Origin: Bog-473 sp963781955
GTDB taxonomy: Bacteria; Actinomycetota; Acidimicrobiia; Acidimicrobiales; RAAP-2
Length of the DNA stretch: 64,000 nucleotides
Reading direction: 5' to 3'
Assembly (NCBI GenBank): GCA_963781955.1
Contig: CAWAHU010000001.1
Coordinates: 496,001 to 560,000 of the forward strand
The position numbers were made by a program, and so were the translations under genes. The notes below the pieces were generated by a model, which was not told where the DNA came from, made no database searches, and saw nothing but the letters and a program-made list of their open reading frames with translations. Within the stretch, counting starts at the first letter, position 1, and each line of letters starts with the position of its first letter. Below, in pieces: positions 32,744 through 41,551 of this stretch.

Positions 32744-33640
32744 TCAGAGGCCCGGCATCTCCGCGGCTACGGGGATCCGTTCGGCGTCGGCCTCGGCCAG
32801 CTCGGGTTCGGTGGCGGGCGGGGCGGCGTCCCCCGGGACCGTGGAGCGGGCCAGCCCGCCACCTCCGGTGAGCCGTGCCGCCACGGTGACCGGGATGATC
32901 GTGAAGATCAGGACGAACACCACCACCGCGTTGACCTCGGGCAGCTGTTGCCCCAGCCGGATTGCGCCGAAGATCCACAGCGGAAGGGTGTTCTGCGCCC
33001 CAGCGGTGAAGACGGTGACGATCACCTCGTCGAACGACAGGGCGAAGGCCAGGAGCGCGCCGGAGATGAACGCCGTCGACATCGTCGGCACGGTGACGTA
33101 GCGGAAGGTCTGCCAGCCGTCGGCCCCGAGGTCCATCGACGCCTCGTGGATCGAGCCCGAAACCCGGCGGAGTCGGGCGAGTGCGTTGTTGTACACGACG
33201 ACGATGCAGAAGGTGGTGTGCCCGATGACGATGGTGATCAGCGACAAGTCGATGCCGATGAAGGTGAACGCCGACTTCAGTGCCAGCCCCGTGATGATGC
33301 CCGGGAGGGCCAGCGGCAACACCAGGAACAGCGAGATCGATTCGCGGCCGAAGAAGCGGAACCGGTGCACTCCGAAGGCGGCGAGCGAGCCCAGGACCAT
33401 GGCGAGCACCGTCGCGCACACGCCGGCCTTGACCGACAGGATGAGAGCTGACCGGACCTGGGGGTCGTCGAACGCCACCGAGAACCAGTGGAAGGTGAAC
33501 CCGGCCAGCGGCCAGCTCTGGATGGTCGAGGAGTCGAAGGCGAAGACGATGATGGTCAGTATCGGCAGCGCCAGGAAGAGGAGCACGCCCACGACCCAGA
33601 GTCGCAGCACCCACTTGGTGCCTGTGCCGACCATCATCAC
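32744..33640 (-). CDS. potC: Spermidine/putrescine-type ABC transporter permease, PotC-like
   Basis: A 298-aa inner-membrane permease with six helices. The EAA coupling loop is EASMDLGADGWQTFRYVTVP, and VYNNALARLRRVSGSI lies before it, as in PotC/PotI. The C-terminal tail is acidic and unusually long. ATG at 33640 overlaps the potB stop by 4 nt. Last gene of potADBC. Works as a heterodimer with the PotB-like subunit. Confidence 0.9.
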   Translation of the reverse strand: MMMVGTGTKWVLRLWVVGVLLFLALPILTIIVFAFDSSTIQSWPLAGFTFHWFSVAFDDPQVRSALILSVKAGVCATVLAMVLGSLAAFGVHRFRFFGRESISLFLVLPLALPGIITGLALKSAFTFIGIDLSLITIVIGHTTFCIVVVYNNALARLRRVSGSIHEASMDLGADGWQTFRYVTVPTMSTAFISGALLAFALSFDEVIVTVFTAGAQNTLPLWIFGAIRLGQQLPEVNAVVVFVLIFTIIPVTVAARLTGGGGLARSTVPGDAAPPATEPELAEADAERIPVAAEMPGL

Positions 33641-34599
33641 ATGGCCTCGAACGCCCCGAGGGCCCGGGCAATCAGCAGATAGACGGCCATGATCACGATC
33701 GGTACCACCGCGAGCGCGGCCGCGAACGGCAGGTTCCCGCCGACGCCGACGTTGTTGTAGATGGTGTTCCCGATGAAGCTGGAGTTGGCCCCCCCGATGA
33801 GGATCGGGGTGATGAAGTCACCCAGCGTCAACGAGAACGTGAAGATGGAGCCCGCCACCACGCCGGGTAGCGCAAGAGGCAGTACCACCCGTCGGAAGGT
33901 CCGCCAGCCGCGCGCCCCGAGGTCAGCCGAGGCCTGCAGGTAGGACTCCGGGATCCGCTCCAGAGCGCCGTACACCGGGATCACCATGAACGGCAGCCAG
34001 ATGTAGCTGAACACGATCCACATGGCGGTGTTGCTGTAGGCCACGTGCGGGCTCCCGAGCCCCAGGCGGCTCAGGGTCCAGACCAGGATCCCCTTGTCGG
34101 AGAGGATCACGACCCAGGCGTAGACGCGGGCCATGTAGCTGGCCCAGAGGGGGAGCAGCACCGCCACGAAGAGCGCCTGGCGCACCCGGGGTGACGCCAC
34201 CCGGGCCATGAAGAACGCGAACGGGAAGGCGATGACGGCGTCGGTGATCGTGACCAGCACGGCCATGATCACAGTTCGAGCGATGATCGTCAGGTAGGTG
34301 GGGGTGAAGATCTGGGTGAAGTTGGACAGGCTCCACGAGTGCTCGATCTCGTTGGTGAGGGGGTTCACGGTGAAGAACGCCGTGATGAGCATCACCACCA
34401 GCGAGGCCAGGTAGACCACCAGGAACCAGGCCAGGGGGGGTGCGAGCGTCAGCGTGCCCCGGAGCCACGGCCGTCGCCAGAGCGCGGCCGACGTGCGGAT
34501 GCCCCATCGCTCCCTGGCGCCGCCCGCGCCCGGCGGGCGGGCCGGCCCGGTCGCCAGCGGAGGGTCGGCCGGGTCGGCTGCGTACGCGGTGCCCGACAA
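33637..34599 (-). CDS. potB: Spermidine/putrescine-type ABC transporter permease, PotB-like
   Basis: A 320-aa permease. A 45-residue polar N-terminal extension rich in Pro/Ala/Gly precedes the first helix (LAWFLVVYLASLVVMLITAF). The EAA loop is QASADLGARGWRTFRRVVLP, followed by GVVAGSIFTFSLTLGDFITP, typical of PotB. Four-nt gap from potD and 4-nt overlap with potC show a tight operon. The GTG or ATG choice at 34599 gives MSGTAYAADP; the extension could be shorter in reality. Confidence 0.9.
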   Translation of the reverse strand: MSGTAYAADPADPPLATGPARPPGAGGARERWGIRTSAALWRRPWLRGTLTLAPPLAWFLVVYLASLVVMLITAFFTVNPLTNEIEHSWSLSNFTQIFTPTYLTIIARTVIMAVLVTITDAVIAFPFAFFMARVASPRVRQALFVAVLLPLWASYMARVYAWVVILSDKGILVWTLSRLGLGSPHVAYSNTAMWIVFSYIWLPFMVIPVYGALERIPESYLQASADLGARGWRTFRRVVLPLALPGVVAGSIFTFSLTLGDFITPILIGGANSSFIGNTIYNNVGVGGNLPFAAALAVVPIVIMAVYLLIARALGAFEAM

Positions 34600-34603
34600 C
34601 GCG

Positions 34604-35809
34604 TTAGCCGGTGATCTGGGTCCAGGCGCTCACCCAGTCTTGGAAGGGCACGCAGTTGCTCTGCCCGTTGCCGCACTGCGGCAGCGGTGTCTTCCAGAAC
34701 TTGATGGTGTTGAAGTAGGCGTCGGGTGCGTTGGCGTGGTACGCCGCGCAGGATCCGGCCTGCAGCTTGTTCATGGTGGAGCACGCCTGGGCGTTGGCCG
34801 GCGTCTCACCGAAGTAGACAGCCTGCTGGGCCTGCACCTTGGGCGTGGTCACCCACTGCATCCACTTGTAGGCGCAGTTGGGGTGTGGGGCGTTGGTGGC
34901 AAGCATCCACGTGTCGGCCCATCCGGTCGCCCCCTGGCTGGTGATCGTGTCGGCCACCTTGATCTTGGCCGCCTGCAGCGTGTTGGTCTGGTACGGCCAC
35001 GCCGCCCCGACCACGACGGAGCCGTTCTGGAAGAGCGAGATCTCCTGCGAGGCGAGGTCCCAGTACTTCTTGATGAGCGGCTTCTGCTGCATCATCAGGT
35101 TCACCGCGGCGTTGAACTGCGTCTGGGTCAGCTCGTACGGGTCGGTGATGCCGAGGCTCGGCTGCGTCTTGGACAGGTACAGCGCTGCATCGGCGATCTG
35201 GATCGGGTTGTCGGGCACCGTCACCTTCCCCTGGTACTTCTTGTTGTAGAGGACGGACCACGTCGTGGGCGCCTTGGGGAAGGTCTTGGTGCTGTAGAGG
35301 AGGACGTTCGGTCCGAACTCGTACGACACGCCGTAGTGCTTGCCGTTGATGGTGTTGAAGGGCGGGTTCTTGAGGAACGGGTGGAATTGGTTCCACCCCG
35401 GGATCAGCTTGATGTTTATGGGCTTCACGTCGCCGCCGTAGATGAGGCGGAGGTCGGCGTCGCCCGACGCCGAAACCAGGTCGTACTGCCCACCCCCACC
35501 GCCGGCCATCAGCGACACCATCTCGCTCGAGGAGCCGGCGTACTTGGCATTCACCTGGCACCCGGTCGCCTTCTCGAAGGGCTTGACCCACTGGGGCTGG
35601 GCGTAGCCCTCCCAGGCGATGAGGTTGAGGGCGCCCTCGCCGGCACCGACCTTGGTCGGCGGCGCCGTACCCTGTTGTGGCGGCGTGAGGCCGAATCCGT
35701 TCGACGACGCGGCCCCGGCGGGGAGGCTGGTGAACACGGCGAGCATGGCCAACACGACCGCCGCCAACCCCGCCGTGACCCGGCTGATGGATCTCGTTGC
35801 TGCTTTCAT
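34604..35809 (-). CDS. potD: Polyamine-type ABC transporter substrate-binding protein, PotD-like
   Basis: A 401-aa extracytoplasmic solute-binding protein. The signal peptide (MKAATRSISRVTAGLAAVVL and onward to PAGAASS) has no lipobox Cys, unlike most Gram-positive binding proteins, so it may be released or held by an unknown contact. The mature part shows LNLIAWEGYAQPQWVKPFEK, YDLVSASGDADLRLI and VVVGAAWPYQTNT, as in PotD/PotF. Four Cys lie in the last 100 residues. ATG at 35809 overlaps potA by 4 nt. Ligand may be spermidine, putrescine or another amine. Confidence 0.9.
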   Translation of the reverse strand: MKAATRSISRVTAGLAAVVLAMLAVFTSLPAGAASSNGFGLTPPQQGTAPPTKVGAGEGALNLIAWEGYAQPQWVKPFEKATGCQVNAKYAGSSSEMVSLMAGGGGGQYDLVSASGDADLRLIYGGDVKPINIKLIPGWNQFHPFLKNPPFNTINGKHYGVSYEFGPNVLLYSTKTFPKAPTTWSVLYNKKYQGKVTVPDNPIQIADAALYLSKTQPSLGITDPYELTQTQFNAAVNLMMQQKPLIKKYWDLASQEISLFQNGSVVVGAAWPYQTNTLQAAKIKVADTITSQGATGWADTWMLATNAPHPNCAYKWMQWVTTPKVQAQQAVYFGETPANAQACSTMNKLQAGSCAAYHANAPDAYFNTIKFWKTPLPQCGNGQSNCVPFQDWVSAWTQITG

Positions 35810-36873
35810 TCCTGTCCCCTTTGGTCGTTGGGACCACCGTCCGCAGTGGCGGTCCCGATCCGATATGCCTGGTCGTCGCGAAAGGCCACCCGCACCCGGC
35901 GCCCGACGGGATCGCCTCCGCGATCGAGCTCGTCGGCGTGCAGGTTCTGGCGCACCACGGTGAGGTGGTCGCCGCTGTCGAGGGCCACCAGGAACCGGGT
36001 CACCACCCCAAGGTAGGCCGTCTCCTCGATGGTGCCCTTCTCCACCTGCGTCCCAGCCGGGTCGGGCTCGCCCTCGAGCACAAACCAGATCTTCTCCGGG
36101 CGGATCATGAACGGCGCCCCCTCTCGGCGGACGACGTTGGACACCCCGACGAACCCGGCGACGAACTCGGTGGCCGGCCGCTCGTACACCTCGAGCGGGC
36201 TGCCTACCTGCTCGATGCGGCCGTTGTTGAACACCGCCACCCGGTCGCTCATGGTGAGCGCCTCCTCCTGGTCGTGGGTGACGTAGACGAAGGTGATCCC
36301 CACTTCGCGCTGGATGCGCTTCAGCTCGAACTGCATCTGCTGGCGGAGCTTGAGGTCGAGAGCGCCCAGCGGTTCGTCGAGCAGCAGGACCTCGGGCTCG
36401 TTGACGATGGCCCGGGCGAGCGCCACCCGCTGGCGCTGCCCGCCGGAGAGCTCGTGCGGCTTGCGCTGGCCGTGGTCGGTGAGCCGGACCATCTGCAGGG
36501 CCCGCTCTGCCCGCTCGCGGCGCTCGCCGCGGGGCACCCGCTTGACCCGCATGCCGTACTCGACGTTCTGCGCCACCGACATGTGGGGGAACAGCGCGTA
36601 GTCCTGAAAGACGGTGTTGACGTTGCGAGCGTAGGGCGGCTGGGCCGTCACGTCGCGGCCGCCGAGCTCCACCGTCCCACGATCGGGCTGCTCGAGGCCC
36701 GAGATGATCCGTAGCAGCGTGGTCTTCCCGGACCCCGACGGGCCGAGCATGGTGAAGAACTCTCCCTCCCCGATGGCGAGGTCGACGCCGTCCACGGCGG
36801 CCACATGACCGAAGCGCTTGTGCACACCACTGACGCGGACCGCCGCGGACGTGGTGGCAACCACGGTGCTCAC
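35806..36873 (-). CDS. potA: Polyamine-type ABC transporter ATPase, PotA-like
   Basis: A 355-aa ATPase. Walker A GPSGSGKTT, Q-loop VFQDYALFPHMSV, signature LSGGQRQRVALARA, Walker B VLLLDEPLGALD and switch VYVTHDQEEAL are all intact. The C-terminal TOBE-type regulatory domain begins after VVRREGAPFMIRPEKIW. GTG at 36873 starts MSTVVATT. First gene of potADBC; transcription probably starts in the 311-bp region upstream. Confidence 0.93.
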   Translation of the reverse strand: MSTVVATTSAAVRVSGVHKRFGHVAAVDGVDLAIGEGEFFTMLGPSGSGKTTLLRIISGLEQPDRGTVELGGRDVTAQPPYARNVNTVFQDYALFPHMSVAQNVEYGMRVKRVPRGERRERAERALQMVRLTDHGQRKPHELSGGQRQRVALARAIVNEPEVLLLDEPLGALDLKLRQQMQFELKRIQREVGITFVYVTHDQEEALTMSDRVAVFNNGRIEQVGSPLEVYERPATEFVAGFVGVSNVVRREGAPFMIRPEKIWFVLEGEPDPAGTQVEKGTIEETAYLGVVTRFLVALDSGDHLTVVRQNLHADELDRGGDPVGRRVRVAFRDDQAYRIGTATADGGPNDQRGQE

Positions 36874-37184
36874 AACGCCAGGAGTCGGATCGCCCGAGTT
36901 CTGCAGGATGGCCCCCTTGATGCCGGATCTCGGCCCATATCTAACACACGGCAGTGGATCCCGTTCAGTCCAACAGTATTCTTGGCTCTTTCCTGCACGA
37001 GTGGCATCGTCTCCTCTGGCTTCGGCGAGACGCCGCCGGCTTTTTCTAGGGCGTCGGGTCCATCACTTCCGCTTCCAGCTTCCGGCGGATGTTCGGGCTG
37101 AGTCCGGCCGCCTACCGGACCGCCCAACCCCCCGTAGAGCTCGAGGTCTTCAACGACCCCCCCGACCGTTCGCGCCGGCCGGCG
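36874..37184. other. 311-bp non-coding region upstream of potA and downstream of TerC gene
   Basis: Less GC-rich than the genes around it. It holds a candidate potA promoter (36937-36974), an inverted repeat GTCCGG / CCGGAC (37103-37108, 37116-37121) that could end TerC transcription, and CGGCG-AGA-CGCCG followed by T5 at 37023-37045, which would face the plus strand where no gene ends. No coding potential is convincing. Confidence 0.6.
36937..36974 (-). promoter_or_regulatory. Candidate potA promoter
   Basis: On the minus strand TTGGAC (36974-36969) is a good -35 and TTAGATAT (36944-36937) an AT-rich -10-like box preceded by TG. Spacing is longer than ideal, about 23 nt, so the pair is uncertain; the -10 may work as an extended type. 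Confidence 0.3.
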
Positions 37185-38099
37185 TCAGGCACCACGGCGG
37201 CGCGCCACCACGCTCACCACCACCGAGACACCGATGGTCGCGGCGATCACGACCAGGGTGAAGGCGATCGGGAGCTCCACCACGCCCGCCAGCAGCAACT
37301 TGACGCCGATGAAGACCAGGAGGATCGCCAGGCCGTACTTGAGGTAGGCGAAGCGGTCCATGACGTCGGCGAACACGAAGTACAGGGCGCGCAGCCCGAG
37401 TACGGCGAACGCATTGGACGTGAAGATCACGAAGACGTCGGTGGTGATGCCGAAGGCAGCCGGGATGGAGTCGGTCGCGAACACGATGTCACTCGACTCG
37501 ATCGCCACCAGCACCACGAGCAGCGGGGTGGCCACCCAGCGGCCCAGCCTGCGCACCACGAAACGGTCGCCCTGATAGTCGGGCGTCACCGGGACGATGC
37601 GCCGCACTCCCCGCACGAGCAGGTTCCGGTCGGGGTGCACCGGCTCGCCGCCGCGGGCCATGCGCAGCCCTGCGATGACGACGATGGCCCCGAAGAGATA
37701 CCGGATCCAGCTGAAGTCCTCGAACAGGGCTGCGCCCACCGTGATGAACGCGGCGCGCAGCACCAGAGCACCGACCACGCCGTAGTAGAGGACACGGTGC
37801 TGGATCTCGCGGGGGACCGCGAACGTGCTGAACAGCAGCACGAAGACGAAGACGTTGTCGATGCTGAGCGACTTCTCCAGGAGGTAGGCGCCGAAGTACT
37901 GCTGGGCCACGTCCGATCCCTGGAGCAGGCCGAGGATCACGCCGAAGAGCACGCTCACGCCGATCCACGCCGCGCTCGCGATCAGGGCCCACTTGAGGGT
38001 GGGGGGTCGCAGCTTGTGTGTCTGGATATCGACGATCAGGAAGACGACGATCGCCGCGGAGACCGCGAACCAGGCCGCCAGCGGCGTTTCGGGGATCAT
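37185..38099 (-). CDS. TerC/Alx-family integral membrane protein
   Basis: A 304-aa protein with about seven to nine helices. The family motifs are clear: LLEKSLSIDNVFVFVLLFST near the N-terminus and VAIESSDIVFATDSIPAAFG in the second half, with conserved acidic residues in membrane helices. Members (Alx, YkoY, TerC) are linked to manganese export and metalation of secreted proteins. ATG at 38099 gives MIPETPLAAW. It is divergent from a ctpE-like calcium-type ATPase 119 bp away. Confidence 0.9.
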   Translation of the reverse strand: MIPETPLAAWFAVSAAIVVFLIVDIQTHKLRPPTLKWALIASAAWIGVSVLFGVILGLLQGSDVAQQYFGAYLLEKSLSIDNVFVFVLLFSTFAVPREIQHRVLYYGVVGALVLRAAFITVGAALFEDFSWIRYLFGAIVVIAGLRMARGGEPVHPDRNLLVRGVRRIVPVTPDYQGDRFVVRRLGRWVATPLLVVLVAIESSDIVFATDSIPAAFGITTDVFVIFTSNAFAVLGLRALYFVFADVMDRFAYLKYGLAILLVFIGVKLLLAGVVELPIAFTLVVIAATIGVSVVVSVVARRRGA

Positions 38100-38218
38100 C
38101 TCGGCGTCAGTTTGGCCGACCCGGGGATGGCCGATGTCGACGCGGGCGCCTGGCGCGGGCGTCCCTCAGGTCCTGCCCAGGTTCGCGTGGCTGGAAGGAG
38201 CCGGGGTCCGCGGCGAAG

Positions 38219-40654
38219 ATGATGGCGATGGAGGGTTCGCTCACCGGGGAAGGTCCCGGAACCGCGACTCCCACTGTCGACCCGGGGGAGGGTCTCGACG
38301 CCGCGCGGGTCCGGTCCCAGGTGGAGGCCGGTCGGGTGAACCTCGTCCCGCGCACCACCGGGCGGACGTTGCCACAGATCCTCCGGGCCAACGTGCTCAC
38401 ACGGTTCAACGCCATCCTCGGGTCGCTGTTCGTCATCGTGGCGGTGGTGGGCCCGATCCAAGATGGTCTCTTCGGCATCGTGCTGGTCGTCAACACGGCG
38501 ATAGGCGTCTTCCAGGAGATCCGGTCAAAGCGCGTGCTCGACGCCCTGGCCATCCTCAACGCCCCGCGGGCGAGCGTCGTCCGGTCGGGGGAGGTGGTGG
38601 ACCTGCCGCTCGAGCAGATCGTGCAGGGCGACGTCCTCGACGTGCACCGAGGTGACCAGATCCCGGTCGACGGCGTGCTCCTGGCGGCGGCCGGGTTCGA
38701 GGTCGACGAGTCGCTCCTCACCGGCGAGTCGGAGGCGGTGGCCAAGGTGCCGGGCGAGCCGGTTCTGTCCGGCTCCTTCGTGGTGGCGGGTGGCGGCCGG
38801 ATCCAGGCGACGGGCGTGGGTGAGGCCTCCTACGCCCGGGGGCTCGAGGCACGGGCGCGGCGGTTCAGTCTCATCCACTCCGAGCTCCAGCAGGGGACCA
38901 ACCAGATTCTGCGTCTCGTGACGTGGGTGATGGTGCCGACGGGCATCGCCCTCTTCGCCACCCAGCTGCTCCGGAGCCACCAGCCCTCGGCTGACGCCCT
39001 GCGGGCCTCGGTAGCCGGGGTCGCCGCCATGGTGCCCGAGGGCCTCGTCCTGCTGACCTCCATGGCGTTCGCCGCCGGCGCCCTGCGGCTCGCCCGTCGC
39101 CGGGTCCTCGTCCAGGAACTGGCGGCGGTCGAGGGCCTGGCCCGGGTGGACGTGCTGTGCATCGACAAGACGGGCACGCTGACCGAGCCCGGCCTCCAGC
39201 TGCTCGGTGTCGAGGCCGTCTCGGACCTGCCGGTGCGCGACGCCGAGGCGGTGCTGGCCCAGATGGTGGGGGCCGACCCCGCGCCGAACGCCACCCTGCG
39301 TGCGCTCGCTCACCTCGACGTCGGCTCGGGGGAGCCCTGGCCGGCGCGTTCGAAGGTTCCTTTCTCGTCGTCGCGCAAGTGGAGCGCGGTGGACTTCGAC
39401 GACCATGGCGCCTGGGTCCTCGGAGCCCCCCAGGTCGTGCTGGCAGACCTGGGACCGGGTCAGGCATCAGACGCGCTGGCCCGAGCCGACGTCCACCAGC
39501 GGTCAGCGCGCCGGGTGCTCCTCCTCGCCCGCAGCCCGCAACCCGTTTCGGGGGCGGTCCTGCCCGCAGACCTCGAGCCGGTGGCGCTCGTGGTCCTGGC
39601 CGAGCGCCTCCGCGAGGAAGCCGGCACGACGGTGCGCTACCTGCTCGAGCAGGGGATGACCATCAAGGTGCTCTCGGGCGACGCGGCAGGCACGGTCGCC
39701 CGGGTGGCGGAGCAGCTGGCCATTCCCACTCCCGGGCCGGCCCGGGACGTCGCGCACCTCGAGGGTGACGAGCTCCGGCGAGCGCTCGACGAGACCAACC
39801 TGCTGTGCCGGGTGAGGCCCGAGCAGAAGCTCGACGTGGTCGAGGCCCTGCAGCGCGAGGGGCACGTCGTGGCCATGGTGGGAGACGGCGTGAACGACGT
39901 GCAGGCGCTGAAGCAGGCGGACCTCGGGATCGCCATGGGGTCGGGCAGCCAGTCCAGTCGGTCGGTGGCGCGCGTGGTGCTCCTCGACAGTGAGTTCTCC
40001 GCGGTGCCGCAGATCCTGGCCGAGGGCCGCCGCGTGATCGCCAACATCGAACGGGTGGCGAACCTGTTCGTGACCAAGACGGTCTACGCCGCGATCCTGG
40101 CCGTCGCCATCGTCGTGGCGTCGGTGCCATACCCGTTCTTCCCCCGGCACCTGACGATCGTGAGCACCCTCACCATCGGCGTCCCCGGGTTCTTCTTGGC
40201 GTTCGCCGCGGGGGCGCCGCGGGCGGTCCCCCGGTTCACCCGGCGCGTGTTGCGCTTCACCGTCCCGGCGGGCGTCGTCACCGCCGCCGCGACCTTCGCC
40301 AGCTATCTGGTGGCCCGGGGGGCCGGCGGCACCACCCTCGCCGAGGCGAGGACGGCGGCCCTGCTCGGCGTGTTCGGCGTCGCGCTGTGGGTGCTGGTCC
40401 TCGTCGCCCGGCCGCTCAACCTCTTCCGGGTCGTCCTGATCGCGGCCATGGCCGGGTCGTTCGCCGGGCTGTTCGTTCTGGGCCTGTCGCGTGACGTGTT
40501 CTCCCTGGCGCCACCCGGCAGCGGCGTCCTCCTCCGGGTCCTGGGGATCGTCCTCGTGGCCATCGCGGTCCTGACGGTCTGGGTGGGCGCCAGCGGCCGC
40601 CGCCGGCGCGCCCCACCAGGTGAGCCCGAGGTCGCGGACCTCGCGTCCCCCTAG
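38219..40654 (+). CDS. ctpE: P-type cation ATPase, CtpE-like
   Basis: An 811-aa P-type ATPase. Actuator motif TGES at 168-171, phosphorylation Asp316 in CIDKTGTLTEPG, and hinge VGDGVNDVQAL. Helix M4 reads AAMVPEGLVLLTSMAFAAGA and is followed by VLVQELAAVEGLARVDV, the pattern I associate with mycobacterial CtpE, linked to calcium uptake, rather than PacL/SERCA (PEGLP). Ten membrane segments are plausible, with an extra hydrophobic C-terminal block. ATG at 38219 chosen; ATGs at 38222 and 38228 are possible. It shares a control region with TerC; its stop overlaps the convergent lipoprotein gene by 4 bp (CTAG). Confidence 0.87.
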   Translation: MMAMEGSLTGEGPGTATPTVDPGEGLDAARVRSQVEAGRVNLVPRTTGRTLPQILRANVLTRFNAILGSLFVIVAVVGPIQDGLFGIVLVVNTAIGVFQEIRSKRVLDALAILNAPRASVVRSGEVVDLPLEQIVQGDVLDVHRGDQIPVDGVLLAAAGFEVDESLLTGESEAVAKVPGEPVLSGSFVVAGGGRIQATGVGEASYARGLEARARRFSLIHSELQQGTNQILRLVTWVMVPTGIALFATQLLRSHQPSADALRASVAGVAAMVPEGLVLLTSMAFAAGALRLARRRVLVQELAAVEGLARVDVLCIDKTGTLTEPGLQLLGVEAVSDLPVRDAEAVLAQMVGADPAPNATLRALAHLDVGSGEPWPARSKVPFSSSRKWSAVDFDDHGAWVLGAPQVVLADLGPGQASDALARADVHQRSARRVLLLARSPQPVSGAVLPADLEPVALVVLAERLREEAGTTVRYLLEQGMTIKVLSGDAAGTVARVAEQLAIPTPGPARDVAHLEGDELRRALDETNLLCRVRPEQKLDVVEALQREGHVVAMVGDGVNDVQALKQADLGIAMGSGSQSSRSVARVVLLDSEFSAVPQILAEGRRVIANIERVANLFVTKTVYAAILAVAIVVASVPYPFFPRHLTIVSTLTIGVPGFFLAFAAGAPRAVPRFTRRVLRFTVPAGVVTAAATFASYLVARGAGGTTLAEARTAALLGVFGVALWVLVLVARPLNLFRVVLIAAMAGSFAGLFVLGLSRDVFSLAPPGSGVLLRVLGIVLVAIAVLTVWVGASGRRRRAPPGEPEVADLASP

Positions 40655-41394
40655 CCGTACTGCTGGAATGCCGCCACCCAGTCGGCGGCGATGGCCACCT
40701 GGGCCGTGGCCAGGGTCAGCTGCCCGGAGCACACCAGCCGGTGCAGGGTGTTCTCCAGCACGTCCTTGGAGTTGTAGGTGCTGTCCGCGCCGGCGCGGTC
40801 GTTGGGCTCGACCCAGAGGTTGGCAGGATCGTTCGGGTCGCCGCCCAGCTCGAGCGGGACGAGGTGGTCGTACTCCGCCGTGTGCAGGGGCCCTTGGTAC
40901 CCATACGCCGCCGCCGACGCGATCTTCTCCGGCTCGGTGACGCTCTCGGGCGGGCGGATGCTGGAGCTGTAGCCGGGCGAGCAGATGGTGGAGCCGATCG
41001 TGCCCTGCGTCACCAGTGGGTTCAGCGCACCGGGAGTGCAGCGGGGATCAGGCAGGGGGTAGGCGCCCGAGGAGCCATAGTGGCACGACCCCGGAGCCGA
41101 CTGGGGCTCGATGCCGTAGCTCGCCTGCGGTCCGGGTCCGGCCGCCAGGCCCGCCGGCGCCGGCGAGGTGGTGGTCGTCGTCACCGCAGTCGTCGGGGTC
41201 GGGGACGTGGTCGCCGTGGTGCCGGCCGTGGTGGGAGCACTGGCCGGTGCCGTGAGGCCGCTGCCGGCCGTGGCGGGGGTGTGCCGGGCCGGGGCGACGC
41301 GCGGGCCGTTCGTGCCGCCCGAGCACGCTGCCGCGAGCAGCGCCAGGGCGACCGTGCACGCGGCTACCCCCAGAGCTCGTTGGAACTGCCTCAT
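40651..41394 (-). CDS. Exported lipoprotein with HNH-nuclease-like domain
   Basis: A 247-aa protein. Lipoprotein signal ends in LAAAC (Cys24). A Thr/Pro/Ala linker with Thr runs follows to about residue 85. The C-terminal domain has CHYGSSGAYPLPDPRCTPGA, and then the HNH-like core EYDHLVPLELGGDPND with LWVEPNDR about ten residues on; the His-Asn spacing fits the beta-beta-alpha metal fold. So it is likely a surface-anchored DNase-like enzyme, perhaps for nutrient DNA. ATG at 41394. Confidence 0.8.
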   Translation of the reverse strand: MRQFQRALGVAACTVALALLAAACSGGTNGPRVAPARHTPATAGSGLTAPASAPTTAGTTATTSPTPTTAVTTTTTSPAPAGLAAGPGPQASYGIEPQSAPGSCHYGSSGAYPLPDPRCTPGALNPLVTQGTIGSTICSPGYSSSIRPPESVTEPEKIASAAAYGYQGPLHTAEYDHLVPLELGGDPNDPANLWVEPNDRAGADSTYNSKDVLENTLHRLVCSGQLTLATAQVAIAADWVAAFQQYG

Positions 41395-41551
41395 CGGGGC
41401 TCCTGTGGGATCGGGGAGGCGCTCCTCGGCGCGTTCGGCCGTGTCGTCCTGGCCTGGGTCGTCATCATCGGTGCTTACTACATCCACCCATCGGCCATGG
41501 GGGGCTCGGCTCCGGATGCCGAGGTGCGCGTCCTGATCGACGTGGCGCGTC

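Noticed and set aside
37023..37045. Hairpin plus T5 as an intrinsic terminator
   Set aside because: It points along the plus strand, where no gene ends; the neighbouring genes are both on the minus strand.
40651..41394. Defence or toxin-antitoxin system around the HNH protein
   Set aside because: No restriction, methylation or immunity partner lies beside it, and the lipoprotein signal indicates export.
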